Of a stretch of DNA of 64,000 nucleotides, positions 54,888 through 61,152 are shown in pieces; the stretch's first letter is position 1, and each line of letters starts with the position of its first letter. Where the stretch lies: positions 1,054,001 through 1,118,000 of the forward strand of contig NZ_CP021248.1 of the NCBI RefSeq assembly GCF_017309955.1. Direction: 5' to 3'. A program made the position numbers and the translations under genes. Source of the DNA: Novosphingobium sp. KA1. GTDB taxonomy: Bacteria > Pseudomonadota > Alphaproteobacteria > Sphingomonadales > Sphingomonadaceae. Below the pieces are notes generated by a model, which saw only the letters and a program-made list of their open reading frames with translations, was not told the DNA's origin and did no database searches.

Positions 54888-55494
54888 TCGAGGTGGACAG
54901 CAGCCGGTAAAGGATGCGCGCGATTTGCGAGACGCTGTAGGTGTCTTCCGGCTGGCCGACCCACCAGGCCAGTGTCTCCGCGATCAGCGAGGCGGCGCAG
55001 ATCGTTCCCAGTTCGGTGGGCAGCCAGGCGTTGATCGGCTGTTCGCCCTTGGCCACTTCCATCGAGACCCGCAGCCATTCCTCCCGCATGGCGCCGCCGG
55101 CGCCGCCGTTGAGCAGGATCGCCCAGAGTTCGCGGTGTTCTGCCACATAGGCGCAGAGGCCCTCGAAACCGGCTTCGTAGCTTTCGGCATCGCGGATCGA
55201 CAGCGTCAACTGGTTGAGGCGGGCGATCTCGTCCTTGGCAATGGCGTCGAGCAGCGATTCCTTCGTTTCGTGGTGACGGAAGAAGGTGGCGTAATGGACC
55301 TTTGCCTCGGCGCAGATATCGCGCACGGTGATCTGGTCGAAGGGCTTGCGCTGGAGGAGTTGCAGCATGGCTTCCTGCAGCGCCTTGCCCGATCGCAAGG
55401 CGCGGGCATGGGTCGATCTTGATGATGCCAGTGGCTCGGATTTATGCGATACGGTATCGCCTAAAGCTCGATTCGGTTTTTTGTTTTCGGCCAT
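54871..55494 (-). CDS. TetR-family regulator 2, likely regulon repressor
   Basis: This protein of up to 207 residues has a TetR helix-turn-helix at about 45-90 (FDQITVRDICAEAKVHYATFFRHHETKESL) and a C-terminal ligand domain of about 110 residues. A copy of the regulon palindrome (site E) lies at its 5' end, so it probably represses itself and the other four targets. With ATG 55494 the operator would be inside codons 11-17 and no ribosome site is visible. A downstream start such as TTG 55398 would place the operator about 45 bp upstream, as for the other genes. Confidence 0.85.
   Translation of the reverse strand: MAENKKPNRALGDTVSHKSEPLASSRSTHARALRSGKALQEAMLQLLQRKPFDQITVRDICAEAKVHYATFFRHHETKESLLDAIAKDEIARLNQLTLSIRDAESYEAGFEGLCAYVAEHRELWAILLNGGAGGAMREEWLRVSMEVAKGEQPINAWLPTELGTICAASLIAETLAWWVGQPEDTYSVSQIARILYRLLSTSIMAPD
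55442..55464 (-). promoter_or_regulatory. Regulon operator site E at tetR2
   Basis: GCGATAC-G-GTATCGC (55446-55460) is a perfect 15-bp palindrome, extended by TTTA and TAAA on its outsides. It is the most symmetrical of the five sites. On the minus strand it begins TAGGCG, as in the GH106 promoter. It lies at the 5' end of tetR2. Confidence 0.78.
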
Positions 55495-55687
55495 CGGGTC
55501 GTGTGTGACGCAAAAAGGCCGGTTTGCGCAAGCGCTAGCCGGTCCAGTCCAGCCGGTCGCCCTGACCGGCCGGACTGAGCCAGCAAACTGGCCAGCAACC
55601 TGGCCGGTCAACGTTCAGGGCCGCACAAGAACAGGCGGCCTGATCGCAGGCGATCAGGCCGGTACCATTGAAGAGAGGATTGCAACT
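55495..55687. promoter_or_regulatory. Structured leader upstream of small secreted protein
   Basis: This 193-bp divergent region is full of inverted repeats. 55545-55558 pairs with 55564-55577 (14 bp, one mismatch, 5-nt loop). TGGCCA-rich arms follow around 55590-55605. GGCCTGATCGC (55637-55647) and GCGATCAGGCC (55650-55660) pair perfectly with a 2-nt centre, 27 bp before the ATG of the small protein. The first could be a terminator or RNA leader; the last looks like a protein-binding palindrome. Confidence 0.6.
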
Positions 55688-56008
55688 ATGCTTCGTCAAA
55701 TTCTGATCGCCGGAACCATGGCCCTCGTCGCCGCGCCGCTTTCGGTGGTCTGCGCCGGGACCGCAGCGGCCGCCGCGGTGGCCCCCGCCTTTTCGACATC
55801 GGAGAGTTCGATCGGCACCCTGCTCGACAATCCGGCCACGAAGGCGATCCTCCAGAAGTATCTTCCCGATCTCGTCAGCAACCCGCAGATCGAAATGGCG
55901 CGGGGCATGACCCTGAAGCAGATCCAGTCCTATTCGGCCGACACCGTCACCGACGAGGTCCTGGCCAAGATCGATGCCGATCTGGCGAAGGTCCCCGCGC
56001 CCAAGTAA
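55688..56008 (+). CDS. Small secreted protein with P450-tail domain
   Basis: This 106-residue protein has a signal peptide (about 1-30, Ala-rich). The mature domain at 45-104 matches the C-terminal extension of the P450 at 49837-51441. Shared positions include LL, P, KA, IxMA, MTL, IQ, DxDLA and a final PA. The domain is probably helical. Its function is unknown; binding of a shared hydrophobic ligand or of another protein is possible. It is divergent from tetR2 and preceded by a strongly structured leader. GAGAGGA precedes the ATG at slightly long spacing. Confidence 0.8.
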   Translation: MLRQILIAGTMALVAAPLSVVCAGTAAAAAVAPAFSTSESSIGTLLDNPATKAILQKYLPDLVSNPQIEMARGMTLKQIQSYSADTVTDEVLAKIDADLAKVPAPK

Positions 56009-56021
56009 GCGCGTTCACGGT

Positions 56022-56041
56022 AGCCGCCCGCCGTGGCGGCT
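56022..56041. terminator. Terminator hairpin after small secreted protein
   Basis: AGCCGCC (56022-56028) and GGCGGCT (56035-56041) pair perfectly around a 6-nt loop, 14 bp after the stop and between converging genes. There is no T run after it, only CCATCTTC. Confidence 0.5.
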
Positions 56042-56095
56042 CCATCTTCGGCAACTGCCCCCAGGGCCGAACTCCGTAACAGGCAGCCGGGGTGG

Positions 56096-57160
56096 CTACA
56101 GGCCAGTCGGCAATTTTGCCAGCAGCTGCAGGGAGGCGGCATAGTAGTCGTCGTCGAGCGCGGCGGGCTGCGCCGTGCCGAGCAGCAGCCCGGCCACTGC
56201 CGCGCCGCCGTTCGAAAGCGCGTAGTTCGCTTCCTCGCCGGTGACGACGTCGATCCATGCCGGGATCGGCTTGCCCCCGGCAAGGCAGGCGCGCCAATAG
56301 GCCGCGACGTCGGCTGCCAGCACCTTGCGATTGCCCAAAGCGGCGTAAAGCGGCACGCGGATCGCATCGTATCCGAAGCGGGGCGGCTTGTCGCTTGCCG
56401 GGGCAAGCTGTGCTGGGCCGCTGATGGTCATCCAGTCACAGGGAAGATGGCGCGCGCCGAAGCGGGCAAGGCCCAGCAACTGGGCGCAGTCATCGATCAC
56501 CGGTCCCCATATGCCGGCGCCGTCGATGCGCGCAAAAGCGTCGAGCGCAGGCCACACGAAGTAGGACGGGTTAAGCGTGACGCCGCCGCCGGTGACAAAG
56601 CCCTGGAGGCCCGGCAGCAGCAGATGGCGCCCGTAGCGTTCGATCACGCAGTGGCTGCGAATGGCGGCGCGGATTGCCGCAGAGCGTGCCATGTAGTCCG
56701 GCCGGTCCCATCGTTTTCCGGCCAGGTGCAGCGCCCAGGCGATGACAAGGTCGCCGTCGGTGGCGTTGTTCTTGTCCGCCACCGGGTCGGCGGCGGCGGG
56801 ATCGTAGCGCCAGCAATGGAGGGCGATGTCCTTGCGCGACAACTGCTCCTGCGTCCAGCGGGCGATCCGCTCGAAACTGTCGCGATCATTGGCGTTGTAG
56901 GCAAAGATCAGGCCATAGCTCTGGCCTTCGCTATGGCTGACCCCCTTGTTGCCGGTATCGACGATGCGGCCGTCGGCCATCATGTACTTGTCGCGATAGG
57001 CGGTCCAGGTCAGCATACGCGAGCCCCCCCGCGCCGGATCGCGGCTCTGCGCGCCGCCGTTGCAGGCAGCGGTCAGCGCCAGCATCGCGCCGAGCGTGAA
57101 TTTCCGGCGATCGAGGGCGGGGAAGGCCGCAAACGGTTCGGTCCGGGTATGGCGTGTCAT
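56096..57160 (-). CDS. bcsZ: GH8 endoglucanase of cellulose operon
   Basis: This 354-residue GH8 cellulase has the catalytic acid region HSEGQSYGLIFA near residue 75, ATDGDLVIAWAL near 130 and PSYFVWPALDAF near 200. The N-terminus has a Tat motif (DRRKFTLG) and a lipobox-like LTAAC, so it may be a Tat-exported lipoprotein. BcsZ trims nascent cellulose in the periplasm and is needed for normal export. ATG 57160 is chosen; a TTG 12 bp upstream is possible. It is the last gene of the leftward bcs operon. Confidence 0.9.
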   Translation of the reverse strand: MTRHTRTEPFAAFPALDRRKFTLGAMLALTAACNGGAQSRDPARGGSRMLTWTAYRDKYMMADGRIVDTGNKGVSHSEGQSYGLIFAYNANDRDSFERIARWTQEQLSRKDIALHCWRYDPAAADPVADKNNATDGDLVIAWALHLAGKRWDRPDYMARSAAIRAAIRSHCVIERYGRHLLLPGLQGFVTGGGVTLNPSYFVWPALDAFARIDGAGIWGPVIDDCAQLLGLARFGARHLPCDWMTISGPAQLAPASDKPPRFGYDAIRVPLYAALGNRKVLAADVAAYWRACLAGGKPIPAWIDVVTGEEANYALSNGGAAVAGLLLGTAQPAALDDDYYAASLQLLAKLPTGL

Positions 57161-57238
57161 TCTGGTCTTCAAATCCTTGCGACTGTCACGAATTCGGCGT
57201 CGTTTGCCTGGGCCGTAAACCCATAACCGCCAAAAGAT

Positions 57239-57700
57239 TTACCGACCGTGACGCACTTCCATGATGTCATCCTTCCAAAGCGCCTTGGTCGTCAGCGCGG
57301 CGCCGCTGCCCAGCGCGCGGAACCAGGCGTCGTAGGCGCCTTCGAGAATGCCCAGAAGCATCGCCTGCCAGGCATGACGCAGGTCGGGCACCACCGGTTC
57401 CGGCAAGCGGGCATGGCGCACGACGATCGCATCCTCACCCACGACGAGTTCGATCTGGCCCCAGTCCAGATCGCGCCAATAGGCGTTGATCCGGGTTTCG
57501 AGCACGCCGACGTCGCTGACGTCATCCAGCGGGACCAGCGCGGCGACGCGCCTGCCCACCGAGGAAAAGAACGCCCGCGCCTGCGCCGGCGGCGCGCTCT
57601 CGCCGATCTCCGCGGCGGTAAGGGTGGCCAGCAAGGCGACGCCGCCGATGCCGGAAACGTCGGTATCGTGTCTGGGTGGTGGAAATGACTGGAACTTCAT
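57239..57700 (-). CDS. bcsD: Cellulose synthase subunit BcsD
   Basis: This 153-residue protein has the length and pattern of BcsD: the RRVAALVPLDDVSDVGVLETRINAYWRDLDWGQ segment and the C-terminal HAWQAMLLGILEGAYDAWFRALG helix. BcsD forms octameric rings in the periplasm that help align glucan chains into ordered fibrils. It is typical of acetic acid bacteria and some other Proteobacteria. Its start overlaps the bcsC stop by 4 bp. The presence of bcsD suggests ordered cellulose ribbons rather than loose cellulose. Confidence 0.88.
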   Translation of the reverse strand: MKFQSFPPPRHDTDVSGIGGVALLATLTAAEIGESAPPAQARAFFSSVGRRVAALVPLDDVSDVGVLETRINAYWRDLDWGQIELVVGEDAIVVRHARLPEPVVPDLRHAWQAMLLGILEGAYDAWFRALGSGAALTTKALWKDDIMEVRHGR

Positions 57701-60700
57701 CTGCCCGTGTTCCCGAAGTTCTGCCTGACGCTGAACAAGCTACGGAACTCGTTATAGGTTCCGAAGGTATTATAGCTTGTTTCGCCGCCGATCCGTGTTG
57801 TTGGCGATATCTTGTAATAAAGCGACAGCAGCGCGGAGAGCGCGAAGCCGGTCTTGCTGCTCTCGTCGTAGAAGGAGCGGACGTCGTTATCGTCCGCCTT
57901 GGCATCGTCGAGGTGCCCCTGCAGGTCCGCATCCGTGGGATAGAGCGGGCTGGCATCCTGGCTGTAGCTCTGGAAGCCGGGGGTGAACGAGGCGCGCATG
58001 TCGAACCGGTCGTTATTCAGGGTGTAGTTGACCGGGAAGCCCACCGAGATGAAGCTTTGCGGGCTGAAGTAGCCGCCGTTGCCCCAGGTGAAGTAGTTCT
58101 GGCTCTTGTCGTAGTCCTGGTAATTGACGTTGAGCCCGACCGTGAGTGCCGAATGCGGGCTGGCATAGGCCCGCAGGTAACCGCCGACGTTGGCCTCGAA
58201 GCCGTCATTGCGCACGACCCTGGTCCCGTTGAACCGGTAGTAGCGCCCTTCGCCGTAGACACCGCTGCCATCGCGGTCGTAGGACAGGCCGCCGCCGAAG
58301 CCGGTGCGCATGACCTGGCCCCAACGCTCCTTGCTGACGGGATCGACGACGCCGGCATAAGATAGCACGCTGTCGGTCACCGGCTTGCGCTCGGCCACCG
58401 CGCTCACCCGGAAACCGGGGCTCACTTCAGGCGTGACGGCGCCGCGGAAGGTGACCTTGGTCTTGCCCATGCCGATCGGCGTGGTGCCCGCTTCGGCCTG
58501 GGCAAAATCGCTTTCGTAGCCGGCCGAGAAGGCCACGCCAGAGGCATTGACGCTGCCGGGACCGTCGAACTGCGCCTCCGTCTGGGCGACGATGTTGTCG
58601 GCCTCGATCGTGGCGTTCTGGCCGAACCGCGCCTGCCCGGACTTGCTGGGCGAACCGGCGTCGAGCACGGTCGCTTCGGCCTTGGCATAGACGCGGCCGG
58701 TCGGCACGTCGGTGGAGAAGCGGACCGAGCCCTTGATCTCGTCGAGGCGGCTCAGTCCCTTTTCGCCCGAGCGCTGGCGGTAGCCGGTATCGACATCGAC
58801 ACGCGGTCCGGTTTCCTGCGTCAGGTTGGCGAGCTGGGACTGGATCTGGGCCATGACCGGATCGGCGGGATAGGCGCTCGCCGCGTCAGCCGGGACCGGC
58901 TCGGACATGTAAGGCGAGGAATAGGCGATCGCTCCGCCTGCCGGGCTGGCTCCTGCGCCGCTTGCCAACGGGGCCTGATAGGGCGCGGCGGCATAGGCCT
59001 GGGCAGGCGCATAGGCTGGCGCAGCGGCCGAGGGCAGCCGGGTGCCGGAACCCAGGGCAAACGGATTGACCGCCTGCGGCGCTGCTACGGCCTGGTTGCG
59101 GAACGGATTGGCGCCGCCGGCCGGGCTCATCGCCGCAAAGGGATTGCCGCCTGCCAGACCGTCGATCGAGGTGCCGCCCTGGCGGGCGGTGTAGAGCGCA
59201 CGCGCTTCCTTGAGGTAGCGCGCCGCGGCACGGTTGTTCCCGCGTGACTGTTCGATGCGCGCGATGGTCATGCGCACTTCGTAGTCCTGCGGGAAGGCCC
59301 GCAGCACATCGTTCTGCGCCTTGCGTGAAAGGTCGTCGTCGCCGGCCGCCTGCGCGGTATCGGCCAGTCCGAGCAGGGCGTCGCGGTCCCCCGGCTTGCG
59401 GGCGAGCACCAGTTGCCAGGCCTGCGCCGCGCGTGCCGGCATCCGGCCGCTCTGGTAGAGGCGGGCAAGCCCGGCCAGCACGTCCATGTTGTCAGGCGCG
59501 GCGCTCCAGGCGGATTGCAGGATATCGAAGGATTCGGCAAAACGCCCTTCGAGCCGGGCGCGGTCGGCCTGCGAGACCATCAGCGCCCCGTTCATCCGGG
59601 CATAGGCGCGCTGGCTGTCCGCCGAGCCGCCGGCCAGCGATCCGGCGCGTTGCAGCATGTCGCGGGCAAGATCGTCGCGGCCGACGCGGGCCAGCGTGCC
59701 GATCAGCCCTTCATAGTCCTCGATGCCGGTGGCATTGCCGTGCGTCGCATTTTCCGCGACGGCAGCGGCACCGGCGGTATCGCCGAGGTCATAGAGCGCA
59801 TTGGCGATCGCGGCCTGCTTGCCCACCGGAATGCCGCTCATCGAGCCGAGCTGGCGCAGGGAGGCGAGGGCCTGCGCGCTCTGCCCCGAAGCGCCCATGG
59901 CCTTGGCACGGGCGATTGCCTCGTCGGTCTTCACGCCCACCGCGAAACTGCGCATCTGGGCGGTGCGCTGGGTTTCCGGGATCATGTCGATGAGGCGGCT
60001 GGCCTCGGCCGGGCGGTCGAGGTCGGCGTTGAGCAGCGCGGCGGCATAAAGCGCGTCGGGCTTGCCCTTGGATACCAGGGAACGCAGCAAGGCCTCGGCT
60101 TCCGGGACGCGGCCGCGCTTGATGTTGAACTCGGCAAATTCGTAGCGGATCCACGGATCCTCGGGATCGGCGACAAGGCCGTTCTGGAACTCGCGCGTGG
60201 CGCCCAGATCGTCCCCGGCAGCGGCGGCGGCAAGCGCGCGGCTGCGCGCCGCGCTGACCTGCAGGCGCCGGTCGTCGGCGCTGCTGGCGTTTCCGGTTTG
60301 CCCTGCCTGCCGATAGAGTTCGGCGGCATCGGCATGGCGGCCCTGCTGCTCGTAGATGTTGGCGAGCAGTTCGACCGCCGGGCCGGACTGCGGATAACCG
60401 GAGTGGACCAGCGCTTCGGCGGTGGTCTGCGCCGCCGTCAGATCGCCGCGCGCCAGGGCATCGCGGGCCTCGCCAAGGCCGGCAAAGAAGCGCGCTGCGG
60501 CAAGGCCGCTGCTCCATTGCTCGGCGCGGCCGAGGCGCGAGGCCTGCCCCAGCAGATCGGCCGATTCCGCGAAGCGGCTCTCGCGCAGGCGCACGATGCC
60601 AAGTCCGCCAAGCGCATCGGCATCGCGCGGATTGACCGCGAGGGCGCGCTGGAACTGGCTGGCCGCGCCGTCGAGGTCGCCCTTTTCAATAGCCGCGAAA

Positions 60701-61152
60701 CCGGCCACGCGGGCCTGCCCGGCGCGGTTGCTGGCGGAGGAGGGGGCAGGTTTGGCCTGTGCGGGTTTGGTCTGTACAGGTTTGGCCGGGGTTGGGCCGG
60801 GCCGCGATGCCGAGGCCGCATTGCCGGTCTGGCGCGGCTGAGCGGGTTTGGCAGATGCAGCGGCGGCGGGTTTCGCCGCAGCCGGAGCGGCGGGCGTGGG
60901 AGCCGCCTTGCCGCCGCCGTTCATGGCCTGGGCCACGGCCGGATTGTTGGGATCGAGCGCGCGGGCACGGCGCAAGGCCTGCTGGGCCAGATCCTCGCGC
61001 CCCTTGGAGCGCCAGTAGCGGGCCTGCTGCAGCAGCGCGGCGACGCCGCTATCCTGCGCCGAGGCGACACCCACGCTCACCACTTCCGCCCCGGTCGAGG
61101 CGAGCAGCAGCGCCAGGCAGGCCAGGCGCAGGGGTTTGCGGGCTACGGTCAT
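57697..61152 (-). CDS. bcsC: Cellulose synthase outer-membrane subunit BcsC
   Basis: This 1151-residue protein has a signal peptide (about 1-33) and TPR repeats from about 35 to 640. An Ala/Pro-rich linker full of AP(A/Y) segments (60-135) and another near 660-760 interrupt it. A C-terminal BcsC-type beta-barrel covers about 800-1151. It forms the periplasmic scaffold and outer-membrane pore that lets cellulose leave the cell. It overlaps bcsB and bcsD by 4 bp each. The C-terminus lacks a terminal aromatic residue but ends in the usual FGNTGR-type stretch. Confidence 0.93.
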   Translation of the reverse strand: MTVARKPLRLACLALLLASTGAEVVSVGVASAQDSGVAALLQQARYWRSKGREDLAQQALRRARALDPNNPAVAQAMNGGGKAAPTPAAPAAAKPAAAASAKPAQPRQTGNAASASRPGPTPAKPVQTKPAQAKPAPSSASNRAGQARVAGFAAIEKGDLDGAASQFQRALAVNPRDADALGGLGIVRLRESRFAESADLLGQASRLGRAEQWSSGLAAARFFAGLGEARDALARGDLTAAQTTAEALVHSGYPQSGPAVELLANIYEQQGRHADAAELYRQAGQTGNASSADDRRLQVSAARSRALAAAAAGDDLGATREFQNGLVADPEDPWIRYEFAEFNIKRGRVPEAEALLRSLVSKGKPDALYAAALLNADLDRPAEASRLIDMIPETQRTAQMRSFAVGVKTDEAIARAKAMGASGQSAQALASLRQLGSMSGIPVGKQAAIANALYDLGDTAGAAAVAENATHGNATGIEDYEGLIGTLARVGRDDLARDMLQRAGSLAGGSADSQRAYARMNGALMVSQADRARLEGRFAESFDILQSAWSAAPDNMDVLAGLARLYQSGRMPARAAQAWQLVLARKPGDRDALLGLADTAQAAGDDDLSRKAQNDVLRAFPQDYEVRMTIARIEQSRGNNRAAARYLKEARALYTARQGGTSIDGLAGGNPFAAMSPAGGANPFRNQAVAAPQAVNPFALGSGTRLPSAAAPAYAPAQAYAAAPYQAPLASGAGASPAGGAIAYSSPYMSEPVPADAASAYPADPVMAQIQSQLANLTQETGPRVDVDTGYRQRSGEKGLSRLDEIKGSVRFSTDVPTGRVYAKAEATVLDAGSPSKSGQARFGQNATIEADNIVAQTEAQFDGPGSVNASGVAFSAGYESDFAQAEAGTTPIGMGKTKVTFRGAVTPEVSPGFRVSAVAERKPVTDSVLSYAGVVDPVSKERWGQVMRTGFGGGLSYDRDGSGVYGEGRYYRFNGTRVVRNDGFEANVGGYLRAYASPHSALTVGLNVNYQDYDKSQNYFTWGNGGYFSPQSFISVGFPVNYTLNNDRFDMRASFTPGFQSYSQDASPLYPTDADLQGHLDDAKADDNDVRSFYDESSKTGFALSALLSLYYKISPTTRIGGETSYNTFGTYNEFRSLFSVRQNFGNTGR

